The notes under the pieces are model-generated. The model ran no database searches and was not told the origin of the DNA. It saw nothing but the letters and a program-made list of their open reading frames with translations. A DNA stretch of 64,000 nucleotides. Source: Paraburkholderia sp. (GTDB lineage Bacteria; Pseudomonadota; Gammaproteobacteria; Burkholderiales; Burkholderiaceae). Both the position numbers and the translations under genes were made by a program. Below are positions 18,255-26,132 of the stretch, piece by piece. Each line of letters starts with the position of its first letter. The first letter of the stretch is position 1. The stretch covers positions 124,001-188,000 of the forward strand of contig SCRN01000018.1 in the NCBI GenBank assembly GCA_004322045.1, given 5' to 3'.

Positions 18255-19283
18255 ATGGACGAATTGTCGTGGGAAGAATGGCAATCGCTTTGTGAAATGA
18301 TGAACGGCTACATCAAGACCCAGGTGCTTTCGAGCGCCTGCGATCTTGGCGTATTCGACGTGATCGAGCGAGGCGCGACGCTTGCCTCATTGCCACGGCA
18401 ACTCGAAATCGACGAGCATGGCTGCCGTGTGTTGCTGCTTGGGCTCAAGCACTTGAAGCTGATCAGCGTCAGCGAAACGGGCAAGATCGAGAACGCGCCG
18501 CTCACGCGACGCTGCCTCTTGCGAGGGTCCGCGCAATCGATGGTTCCGTTCGTGCATCTGAACGACAAGATCCAGCATCGTGCCTGCCTGCATTTCACGC
18601 AGTCCTTGCGCGAAGGACGCAACGCGGGCCTGGACGAGTTTCGCGGCGACACGCCCACGCTCTATGGGCGCATGGCGGCCGATCCCGCATTGGAACGGCT
18701 CTTTCATGAGGGCATGGGCGCGTACACGCGGCTGTCGCCGCGCATGATGGCCATCGAGGAATTCAGCGACGTGTCGCGCTTGCTCGACGTCGGCGGCGGC
18801 GACGGCACCAATGCGATTCGTCTGTGCGAGCGTTATCCGTCACTGCGCGTCACGCTGATCGACTTGCCCTCCGTCATCGATAAAGCGCGAGCGAACATCG
18901 CCGCACGTGGCCTCGAGCAACGCGTGGCCTGCGAAGCCGTGGACATGTTCACGGACCCCTGGCCGCAAGGCTGCGACGGCGTGATCTTCTCGCATGTGCT
19001 CGAAATCTTTTCGCCGGAAAAGATCCAGTTTCTCTACCGGAAAACGCGGGCGTATCTCGCGGACGGCGGCCATTTGTTCGTCTGGTCGCTGATGTGCGAT
19101 CCGGATGAAGCGGGCGGGTTGCAATCGGTGAAGTCGTCGCTGTACTTCGTCACGGTCGCGAGCGGACAAGGCATGGCCTATCCGGTGCGGGACCACACGA
19201 CGTGGTTGCGCGACGCCGGCTTCGACGTCGTGTCCGAGTATGACGCGCGCACGATCGATCACTGTGCGCTCGTCGCGCGCTGA
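18255..19283 (+). CDS. SAM-dependent methyltransferase (plant-OMT/acetylserotonin-OMT-like)
   Basis: 342 residues from the ATG at 18255, preferred over a TTG at 18231 because AAGGA lies nine bases upstream. The N-terminal half is a helical dimerisation domain with a winged-helix look (LASLPRQLEIDEHGCRVLLL), and the C-terminal half is a Rossmann SAM domain with motif I LLDVGGGDGTNAIRL near residues 176-190 and VTLIDLPSVIDKA. In small-molecule O-methyltransferases the catalytic His follows as LxHDW; here the matching segment is SHVLEIFSPEK, so that His seems to be Glu. This may change the chemistry (N-, C- or carboxyl methylation) or the alignment. Last gene of the three-gene cluster. Confidence 0.85.
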   Translation: MDELSWEEWQSLCEMMNGYIKTQVLSSACDLGVFDVIERGATLASLPRQLEIDEHGCRVLLLGLKHLKLISVSETGKIENAPLTRRCLLRGSAQSMVPFVHLNDKIQHRACLHFTQSLREGRNAGLDEFRGDTPTLYGRMAADPALERLFHEGMGAYTRLSPRMMAIEEFSDVSRLLDVGGGDGTNAIRLCERYPSLRVTLIDLPSVIDKARANIAARGLEQRVACEAVDMFTDPWPQGCDGVIFSHVLEIFSPEKIQFLYRKTRAYLADGGHLFVWSLMCDPDEAGGLQSVKSSLYFVTVASGQGMAYPVRDHTTWLRDAGFDVVSEYDARTIDHCALVAR

Positions 19284-19501
19284 TGGGCAAAGAGGCGCGC
19301 GCCTCGATGGGCAGCCTCTGCGCTGTCTCAAATAGTGCATGCGGCGGACACATCGGCGATGAGCGACGCCGCGAACGCCCGCCCCCTTGGCCTATGCTGT
19401 GACGAGGACGATTCGGCGCCTGGCCGCATGTCCGTCGTGATCGATATCGATATCGCGGAGCACGCGCTACGCGGGCTTACTCAAGGGGCGGGGCGTGGAG
19501 G

Positions 19502-21433
19502 ATGACCAACCGATTTGCACAGCAACAGTTGAGGTATTCGAATCCGGGGCCGAATAAGCACAGGCCGGCCGCAGCACAGCACAAGCCTTCGGACGTCACA
19601 CGCCGCAATAAGGCGGTCGCGCGCGAGGCCAACCGTATCAATGCGCTGTCGCACGAACGCAGGGATCCGGCCCGCGGCTGGCCGGCTGGGCCACAGAGCC
19701 AGCCGGCTACCCCACATTGGACCGTCCCGCGGGACCTACGGATCCCCGACTGGATGACGTTCGATCATGACGTCGGAAACTTGCGAATCGGGCCGGGCAA
19801 TGCAATGGCGCGGGGCTCATGGGTCAATCGACTTCTGTTCGCAGCCGCGCTCATCCATGTTTTGCAACACGCTGCAGCGCAGGAGAGCGCCCAGCATCTG
19901 ACCGAACTGCCCGTCTGCGGGCCGGATGGGCTGTCCTCGGTGCTCCAGGAAATGATCGAAGACACGCCGCAAAGACCGACGGTTTCCGACAGGCTTTTGA
20001 AGAAGGCGAACATCGATCCGGACAGCAATTGCACCGTCATCGTTTATCCGGTGAACAGGCTCGACGGCCGTCAGCAGTCCGCGCCGCAGCAGGTCCAAAT
20101 GACTTGCCGCCAAGCCCATCTGGAGAAGGACGTCGCCGGATGGGTTGCGCAGCGCAGGGTCGCCCCGGCGCTCGAGGGTATCGCTTCCGCAAAGGAAGTC
20201 TTTGACCGGGGCTTCAACCTTCATCTGAACTACTCGACGAGTGCGATCGCGAGGACGCTTGAGGAGGCCTATAAAGAGAAAAACGTTGACCTTCAGTCCG
20301 ACACTTCAATCTTGTCGATTTGCGTATCGCGCAAAGATCCGATGCTGGCCGGCGCCCCCGTCGGATGTGGCCATCTCGGCCATTTGCACCGCGTCACAAC
20401 AACGGGCGAGGCACAACACTATGCGATCGTTCCAAACCAATGCAACGAGGTGCAATCCGTACCAAACGATCCCGATGAGCTTATCGATTGGATAAAAATC
20501 AATTGGCACCTATTCTTCCGAGCGCCGCTTATCGACCCCGATGGCCCGCTTCAAGTCGTGGTGGAGATGGTGAAAGAAGGGCTCACGCTCGCCGATGCAA
20601 TCAACGAGAGTGCCGGAAGAATCGTCAACGATGTGCTCTCGCCGATGCGCGCCATCTTCGAAGCGCCCACCTCCTTCGAGACGTGGACCCATGTCCTCAA
20701 CGATTTGACGTTCCCGCTATACGGGACGCTGCGCGCACTGGAGAAGGGAGATTACGAGGAGGCGGTGCTTTCCGGCATATTCGACGCTGCCACGCTGGTC
20801 ATTCCTGTTGCGAGGGCCGGTCGCGGCGGATGGCTGATGATCAAGCTCGGCAAAAAACTGTCCGCGGGGCTGAGCAAGGCGGCGAAACTGAAACACCTGC
20901 GCCATGGCCGCAAGTTCACCAAGGTGGTGGTCAACTCGCAACGCATTGCGGGAAACAACAATGTCGCCGAAAGGCTCGCAAAATATCTCGTTGAAAACAA
21001 TACGTCGAAGCTTGCCCGAAATATGTCGCAGGGCGGCGTCTGCTGGGACGCCATCATCAGCTTCCAAAAAGAAGCGGGGATGATATCGCCAACCACAGCG
21101 CAACGGCTCCACAGAGCAACACGCGCCAGCAAATTCGACGAATTCCTGAAAAGCGGCCGCCAGATCGCCACCCCGGCCGAATTCTCCAAAACGGCTGCGG
21201 GCCAGCGCATCGGGTTCGTCGACGTAAGCGACAACACATTGAAACACGCGATGATAACCATCGGGGATGGCAAGGCAATCGGCGTGAATAACGGCTTTCT
21301 CAACCCGAAATTCAGCCCCGGATGGGCGTCGATCGATTTAAGGAAAGATTTGACGTGGCGCAACGGGCTCGTTCACTCCAAAGACGGCGGCGCTCATATG
21401 CGCTTGATCGTGGATGGCGTCAGCATAGGGTAG
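19502..21433 (+). CDS. Orphan toxin/effector-like protein with papain-like C-terminus
   Basis: 643 residues, family not recognised. Residues 1-100 are basic, Pro/Gln/Ser-rich and look disordered. A hydrophobic segment follows (WVNRLLFAAALIHVLQHAAA). Starting at the in-frame ATG at 19805 (residue 102) would make it a Sec signal peptide, so the true start is uncertain. The middle part has LNDLTFPLYGTLRALEKGDY and FDAATLVIPVARAGRG, the kind of segment I associate with large polymorphic and dermonecrotic-type toxins. The C-terminal 150 residues have Cys514 in GGVCWDAIISF, His582 in LKHAMITIGDGKAIGVNN and Asn596/597, the order and His-to-Asn spacing of papain-like or NlpC/P60-like cysteine hydrolases. 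No secretion gene is adjacent. Function is inferred. Confidence 0.6.
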   Translation: MTNRFAQQQLRYSNPGPNKHRPAAAQHKPSDVTRRNKAVAREANRINALSHERRDPARGWPAGPQSQPATPHWTVPRDLRIPDWMTFDHDVGNLRIGPGNAMARGSWVNRLLFAAALIHVLQHAAAQESAQHLTELPVCGPDGLSSVLQEMIEDTPQRPTVSDRLLKKANIDPDSNCTVIVYPVNRLDGRQQSAPQQVQMTCRQAHLEKDVAGWVAQRRVAPALEGIASAKEVFDRGFNLHLNYSTSAIARTLEEAYKEKNVDLQSDTSILSICVSRKDPMLAGAPVGCGHLGHLHRVTTTGEAQHYAIVPNQCNEVQSVPNDPDELIDWIKINWHLFFRAPLIDPDGPLQVVVEMVKEGLTLADAINESAGRIVNDVLSPMRAIFEAPTSFETWTHVLNDLTFPLYGTLRALEKGDYEEAVLSGIFDAATLVIPVARAGRGGWLMIKLGKKLSAGLSKAAKLKHLRHGRKFTKVVVNSQRIAGNNNVAERLAKYLVENNTSKLARNMSQGGVCWDAIISFQKEAGMISPTTAQRLHRATRASKFDEFLKSGRQIATPAEFSKTAAGQRIGFVDVSDNTLKHAMITIGDGKAIGVNNGFLNPKFSPGWASIDLRKDLTWRNGLVHSKDGGAHMRLIVDGVSIG

Positions 21434-21594
21434 CTGTTTCGTCACCGCTCCTTTACCAACCACACTGGCTATGCCGTCTAATACCCCTGCGTCTCGTTGG
21501 CGCAGCACGCGTTGTTTGGAATGCCCGCATAGCATTTCTTGTGAATATCCTATGCGACAATGGCGCCCGACCATACTCGGGGACCAATAATTCA

Positions 21595-22182
21595 ATGAAA
21601 CGCTTTCTTTTGATTGGCTTGTGCCTGGCTTGCTCTTCAGTTTTCGCAGGCGAGCGCAGGCAGGTACTGCTCGAAACGCCAGTCACTTACGCCGCGGGCG
21701 CAGGGGTCGTCGAGCGGGTCAAAGACGAGTGCCATATCGACGATATGTTGACGCGCCGCGTCGGAGAGGCGCTTCGCCGGCTCAATCGAACGGGCGAAGG
21801 GACGATCGAAGCGAATAGCGCCGCGGGCGACGCCGAAATCCTGAAGCTGCAGATCACTTACGTGATGGGCGTGGGCGGCGGCGCGTGGACGGGACCCAAA
21901 GCCATCTCACTGTCCGCCGATCTAATCGACAACGGCCAAGTCGTACGACACACGAAGTTCAAGCGCTGGTCTGTCGGCGGAATGTGGGGCGCCTTCAAAG
22001 GCACGTGCTCGATTCTCGACCGCACCGCAGTGGTCATCAGTAAGGACTTGAGTCGCTGGGTACATAATCCGCGCTATGTCATCAAGGATGAAGACGCGCC
22101 CGATCAAGCGTCGGCGCCGGAGGCGGCTTCCGCGACGGGCGCTGCTACGGCGGCGCAGGATAGCGGTGAAAAAGCGAATTGA
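21595..22182 (+). CDS. Small exported protein of unknown function
   Basis: 195 residues from the ATG at 21595; the frame is open further upstream but that part has no signal sequence and overlaps the previous gene. The N-terminus MKRFLLIGLCLACSSVFAG is a signal peptide with likely cleavage after VFA; Cys13 sits in LCLAC, which is not a good lipobox. The mature part has ECHIDDMLTRRVGEALRRL, a beta-rich core AEILKLQITYVMGVGGGAWT and GGMWGAFKGTCSILDRTAVV, then an Ala/Asp/Ser-rich disordered tail of about 35 residues. Periplasmic location expected. Its position 161 bases after a toxin-like gene makes an immunity role conceivable, but the pattern also resembles conserved housekeeping periplasmic proteins. 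Confidence 0.65.
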   Translation: MKRFLLIGLCLACSSVFAGERRQVLLETPVTYAAGAGVVERVKDECHIDDMLTRRVGEALRRLNRTGEGTIEANSAAGDAEILKLQITYVMGVGGGAWTGPKAISLSADLIDNGQVVRHTKFKRWSVGGMWGAFKGTCSILDRTAVVISKDLSRWVHNPRYVIKDEDAPDQASAPEAASATGAATAAQDSGEKAN

Positions 22183-22197
22183 GCGAGGGGCGATAGT

Positions 22198-22380
22198 TGA
22201 ACCGCCCCGGGAGTCGTCGGGGCGGGTTGGTTCAAGTTGATGCCGGCACGGCAACTGCATTGCAGCGTTCGCCAGTAGTAGTTTGCTTCAGCTTCAGCGG
22301 GTGGATATAGCCGAGCGGTTCCATGAGCAGATGGCGGTTAAACCAGGCGACCTATTCGAGCGTTGCCGACTCCCTGGATT
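22198..22380 (-). mobile_element. IS3-family insertion sequence remnant (3' end of orfB plus terminal repeat)
   Basis: On the minus strand, 22380 to 22232 reads ESATLE-stop-VAWFNRHLLMEPLGYIHP, which closely resembles the C-terminal end of IS3-family transposases (ESATLEWVAWFN..LLEPLGYIPP). The Trp codon is replaced by a TAG stop. Beyond the ORF end, 22198-22235 reads TGAACCGCCCCGGGAGTCGT and continues into a palindromic GGGGCGGG segment, like an IS3-family terminal inverted repeat. Everything upstream in the element is missing, so only about 180 bases remain. The cut edge lies about 15 bases before the start codon of the next gene. Confidence 0.75.
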
Positions 22381-22395
22381 GAACGAAATCTAAAA

Positions 22396-24687
22396 ATGCA
22401 ACTTGGCCCACACGGCAAAACGCTGCTGCAAAACCTACGCAAGCTCTTCGGTGGCAACCACGTAGACGCGAGCGACATACTGCCGACCAGCGAGTCCACC
22501 GAGAAGTACACGGCGACGGCCTACGTCGTCTGGCAATTCGAGCACGACCTGACCACGTCGACGTCGAAAGGGAACGCCTCGGCGGCAAATGGCCATTTTG
22601 GGTATCGAGCCGCCGACTATCAAAGCCATCTGCAACGGCTGTGTCAGCAGGCCGTGCACAGTCGCGAGATTCGCGGTGCCTTCATGCAGCGTATCGATGC
22701 CGCCGGGGCCAACGGGCTCGAATTGTCTTCGGCAGTCCAGCCGGTACACGATTTCGGCTCCTACTCCGTGTTCCGTCAGTGCGGAGCCTGCACCGGAAGC
22801 GGGAGAATCGCGTGTGGCGCTTGCTTCGGACGGGGTAAACGAAGTTGCGGCGGATGTGGTGGCGCCGGGTGGCACAACGAGACGATCACGCACACGCGCT
22901 GGAATGGTCACCGCCAAGAAACCTACTCGCAGGTGGTCCAGCGGACGTGCTCGTCGTGCGGTGGGGGCGGTCGCGTCGTTTGCACGAGCTGCGGCGGCTC
23001 AGGTAAGCAAACGTGCAATGCATGCGCCGGACACGGCTTCTTCACGGATGTCTGCCACGTAAGGGCGATTGCCAGACCATCATGGCACGTACCAAGACAT
23101 ACTGGCTTGGCTGCAGACGCGTTGGTTCGCGCAATGGAGCTGAGGGGACCGCGTACCGTGCGCGAACTGATGCCGCTCGAGCTCGCCGGCAGTGAATACA
23201 GCGAAAGCGACAACTGGGTCGTGCGCTACACGGGCACGGCAGACGTCGTCGTGCTAGGCGTCGCCGTCGCTAACGTCGACTACACGGTTGCCGCCGCCGG
23301 CATTCATGTCATTCCGATTGAGACGCCGCCGGTGTTCGAGCAGCTTCTGGCGCGCGAACTCGAGGACATTGCATCGCTGGCAAGCGGGGGCAAGCGCGGT
23401 CGTGCGAGCATTCGTCGGCAGGCTAAACGCTTGTTCGCAGTATTTCGCGGGGTCCCGATACTCGACAAAGCTTTGCAAAGCGTGGCGAAGCTGGGAAAGG
23501 ATGTCCGCTTGAATCCGGTGCCCGTGGTAATTCACGCCGCCGAGGGATTTATCTCGAGAGAGGCAGCGAGCGCGATTGCCACTGCGTTCCTGCATACCTT
23601 GGACAAGGTATCACCGGCCAATTCACGTGCTGCCTGGGCACTGGCGGCACTCGTCCCGGCCATAGCGAGTTTTGTCTACGCGGCGAACGCTTTCACGGCG
23701 TTCTCGCCGGCGAATCCGCTACATGCAGTCTTACCGCTATGTGTCGCCGTGGCTGGCGCGGCTGTGGCGATGCTCGTCGTGTCGCCGGCAGGCTGGATAT
23801 TGAGCGCTGCGGTTAGTTCTCTGTTTAGACTCAAGGTCCCGCCCGAGTACCGGCAGCGCGGTCGCAACTGGGCTCCTCTCAAGGGCGCTTGTCTGTTCGC
23901 CATGTCGGCATCGTTCGTCGGAGCCCTCTATGGAGCGGCGGCAGCCATGCAATGGGTCCCGAATATCCGGACTGTGGCGACGCCCGTCGTTGATTACGCG
24001 ATCGCACATACTTCCCCGGGCGGCGGCGCGAACCGATTGTTCGCTGGGTTGGCGAACTCGACGCCGGCAACAGCGTCGGCCAGCGCGGAGCCGCCAGCCG
24101 ATATTCGCCGCGCAGTGCAACGATTCCTGATCGCTCATGGCTATCTTCGCGGTCAGGCCGACGGCAATTTCGGGGCGCTCACGACTGCGGCGATTGCCCG
24201 CTATGAGCGGCAGGAAACGCTCGATCCCTCGACTCCGCTTCCTGAGCTGCTAGCACACATGCGGACGGTCGCCCACCCCGCCCCTACCGCTCGCGGCGTC
24301 AAACCAATCGTGCAATCGCCCACGGAAAATCCGAATCGAATGCTGATGCAGCCTGAAACGGCTGCAGGGTCAACGAGTCCCGCTCTGCGCAGCCGAGGCG
24401 TAGCGGCGGATACGACGAATGAAGTCGCTGCCGTTGCCTGCAAAAACGATGGAACGTTCTTCGGCAAGACTGTATGCCAGAGTCCCGCTTTGGCCGAAAG
24501 CTACCGGCACGAGCTAAGGGAATATGAGGCGGCGCAACGGCGACTGGGCGGCGTTGACAACGGGATTCGCATCGAGCAGGAAAGTTGGCTCGATTCGGTT
24601 GTTCACGATTGCTTGAACACTCAATGCCTGACCTCCGCTTTCGATAAGCGGGCGGCGGACTTGAGCGCGCGATATCGCGGCGGCTAG
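22396..24687 (+). CDS. Membrane protein with DnaJ-type Cys-rich repeats, peptidoglycan-binding and LprI-like domains
   Basis: 763 residues from the ATG at 22396. Domains: an N-terminal region of about 125 residues of unknown fold; a zinc-finger block at about 129-215 with six CxxCxGxG-like motifs (CGACTGSG, CGACFGRG, CGGCGGAG, CSSCGGGG, CTSCGGSG, CNACAGHG) as in DnaJ; a mixed region to about 400; three hydrophobic segments near 412-433, 445-475 and 496-518; a peptidoglycan-binding-like unit near 566-620 (AVQRFLIAHGYLRGQADGNF, then GALTTAAIARYE); and a C-terminal LprI-like domain from about 681 with four cysteines (VACKNDGTFFGKTVC, WLDSVVHDCLNTQCLTSAF). No J-domain is present. The combination suggests an inner-membrane envelope protein with a cytoplasmic zinc domain and periplasmic C-terminus. 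I know no characterised homologue. Confidence 0.75.
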   Translation: MQLGPHGKTLLQNLRKLFGGNHVDASDILPTSESTEKYTATAYVVWQFEHDLTTSTSKGNASAANGHFGYRAADYQSHLQRLCQQAVHSREIRGAFMQRIDAAGANGLELSSAVQPVHDFGSYSVFRQCGACTGSGRIACGACFGRGKRSCGGCGGAGWHNETITHTRWNGHRQETYSQVVQRTCSSCGGGGRVVCTSCGGSGKQTCNACAGHGFFTDVCHVRAIARPSWHVPRHTGLAADALVRAMELRGPRTVRELMPLELAGSEYSESDNWVVRYTGTADVVVLGVAVANVDYTVAAAGIHVIPIETPPVFEQLLARELEDIASLASGGKRGRASIRRQAKRLFAVFRGVPILDKALQSVAKLGKDVRLNPVPVVIHAAEGFISREAASAIATAFLHTLDKVSPANSRAAWALAALVPAIASFVYAANAFTAFSPANPLHAVLPLCVAVAGAAVAMLVVSPAGWILSAAVSSLFRLKVPPEYRQRGRNWAPLKGACLFAMSASFVGALYGAAAAMQWVPNIRTVATPVVDYAIAHTSPGGGANRLFAGLANSTPATASASAEPPADIRRAVQRFLIAHGYLRGQADGNFGALTTAAIARYERQETLDPSTPLPELLAHMRTVAHPAPTARGVKPIVQSPTENPNRMLMQPETAAGSTSPALRSRGVAADTTNEVAAVACKNDGTFFGKTVCQSPALAESYRHELREYEAAQRRLGGVDNGIRIEQESWLDSVVHDCLNTQCLTSAFDKRAADLSARYRGG

Positions 24688-25026
24688 GGCACTGGCTTCG
24701 CGCAACGGCGTTGTCGTTGAAGCAACGCTCGTTGTGCAATCGACAACGAAATCTATGGAACCCATGCCGTTGTGTAATAAACAACGCCTGTTGTGCAATC
24801 GACTCATGGTGGATGGTTTGTTTTTTTTCTTGGTTTCCGACTTCGACAATCAGATTCTCAGCTGAAACCTCGACCGCCTTCAACTTCCCGCCTCAACTCC
24901 CCCGTACACCACTTTCGACTTTGGCTCACCTGCGTCTTACGGATAATTTTGGCGCAAAGCGCCAAAGACAGAGCCGAATCAATGCCTATGTGGTGCCTTC
25001 CGGACGCATGCGGCGTTGGCTCGCGT
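24688..25026. other. Intergenic region with repeated small palindromes
   Basis: About 340 bases with no supported gene. It holds the repeated CGTTGT/ACAACG palindromes (24707-24804, listed separately), a T-rich tract near 24818-24830, and a perfect eight-base hairpin TTTGGCGC-AAA-GCGCCAAA at 24948-24966. The hairpin lies downstream of the minus-strand sigma-factor gene and could help terminate it, though no T-run follows it. The region is less GC-rich than the neighbouring genes. Confidence 0.45.
24707..24804. repeat. Cluster of CGTTGT-N7-ACAACG palindromes
   Basis: Two perfect six-base palindromes with seven-base loops are at 24730-24748 (CGTTGTGCAATCGACAACG) and 24768-24786 (CGTTGTGTAATAAACAACG). 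A third, half-degenerate copy TGTTGTGCAATCGACTC begins at 24789. A related CGTTGTCG half-site at about 24709 can pair with CGACAACG of the first copy. This could be an operator array, a REP-like element or nested RNA hairpins after the plus-strand gene. Confidence 0.55.
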
Positions 25027-26118
25027 TTAAGCTGCGCCAATAGATCCCCTCGGATCAAGTAGAGTCGCAGAAGGGGCGTCGGTGATAGTCGCGGGCAAGC
25101 CGAACGCATCAAAAAGGCGCGTCACATTCGCCCCGACAAAGAGCGTTATCCGTGAGATTCCATCTGCATCAACCGAAAGGACATGCAGTGAATGCGCAGC
25201 CAGTGGCGCCATCGGTGCGGAGTGCGAACGGAAATACGCAGCAAATCCAGGTTCGCCATTTGCCCGAATCGTTTGCATCCGTATGTCCGAATATGACGGC
25301 CACGCCCAAGCGAAGAAGGCCCGTATCGATTCTCGTCCGGCATACCATTGCGCTAGCGGTGGCATCGTGTAGATCGCGTCTTGCTTGAGCAGTGTGGCCA
25401 ACCGATCGGCATCGCGCTCCTCCCACGCTTGTACGTAGTCTCGAAGAAGACTCCTATGGCTCGGAGTTGTCTCGCTTACGTGGGAGGTCTCTTCGGGACT
25501 GTAACCAGTGGCCAATTTCAAGCGGGCCCGTTGCAAGGCGCTATTGATTGAGGCGACAGTTCCTCCCAGCAAGCCTGCCGTCTCCGCTACTGACCACCCG
25601 AGTACATCGCATAGCAGAAGCGCAGCCCGTTGCCGTGGGGCCAGTTGCTGGATGGCTGCCATGAACGCCAGGCCCGTGGCTTCCCTCATGCTGAGACGCG
25701 CCTCGGGAGTTGGGCCTGGGTCGGTGACGGCGTCAAGTTCCGATTGAGGGTAAGGCTCCAGCCAAGCAACATCAGACGCGGGTTGCCCGTTCGGCATGTC
25801 GGTGGTGGGGCCGTCGAGCTGGTCTGGGAGGATGCGGGCCAGATTTTTCCGTTTGCTCAGCGCGTCAAGACATACGTTTGTCGCGATCCGATAGAGCCAT
25901 GCACGAAACGAACCGTGGCCATCGAACGTGCCGTAGCTTCGCCATGCACGAACGAACGCATCCTGAACGGCGTCTTCAGCCTCATGCAGTGACCCCAGCA
26001 TGCGGTAACAGTGCACCTTGATTTCCCGCCGTGCCGCGCCGAGAAGTTGATTGATGTCTCTGTCACCGGATTCGTCGCTGTTGGGGCTGGATCCCGATCG
26101 GCTGTCCTGAGGCTTCAT
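25027..26118 (-). CDS. ECF sigma factor with C-terminal SnoaL-like domain
   Basis: 363 residues from the ATG at 26118 (MKPQDSRSG), with GGGAA upstream; the longer frame from 26325 overlaps the upstream gene. Sigma region 2 is AARREIKVHCYRMLGSLHEAEDAVQDAFVRAW (split as EIKVHCYRMLGSLHEAED and AVQDAFVRAWR), and region 4 is QLAPRQRAALLLCDVLGWSV with the HTH AETAGLLGGTVASINSALQR. The last 130 residues (LRDYVQAWEERDADRLATLL, then YTMPPLAQWYAGRESIRAFF) form a SnoaL/NTF2-like domain, which in such ECF groups regulates activity. Length and domain order fit the TIGR02960 type. There is no anti-sigma gene next to it. It sits 14 bases after the NmrA-like gene and is probably co-transcribed. Confidence 0.87.
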   Translation of the reverse strand: MKPQDSRSGSSPNSDESGDRDINQLLGAARREIKVHCYRMLGSLHEAEDAVQDAFVRAWRSYGTFDGHGSFRAWLYRIATNVCLDALSKRKNLARILPDQLDGPTTDMPNGQPASDVAWLEPYPQSELDAVTDPGPTPEARLSMREATGLAFMAAIQQLAPRQRAALLLCDVLGWSVAETAGLLGGTVASINSALQRARLKLATGYSPEETSHVSETTPSHRSLLRDYVQAWEERDADRLATLLKQDAIYTMPPLAQWYAGRESIRAFFAWAWPSYSDIRMQTIRANGEPGFAAYFRSHSAPMAPLAAHSLHVLSVDADGISRITLFVGANVTRLFDAFGLPATITDAPSATLLDPRGSIGAA

Positions 26119-26132
26119 GCTTGGTTCCCGCT

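Noticed and set aside
19284-19501. CGATATCGATATCG palindrome near 19440-19456 as a regulatory site
   Set aside because: It is a simple alternating repeat and I see no partner or conserved arrangement; could be chance.
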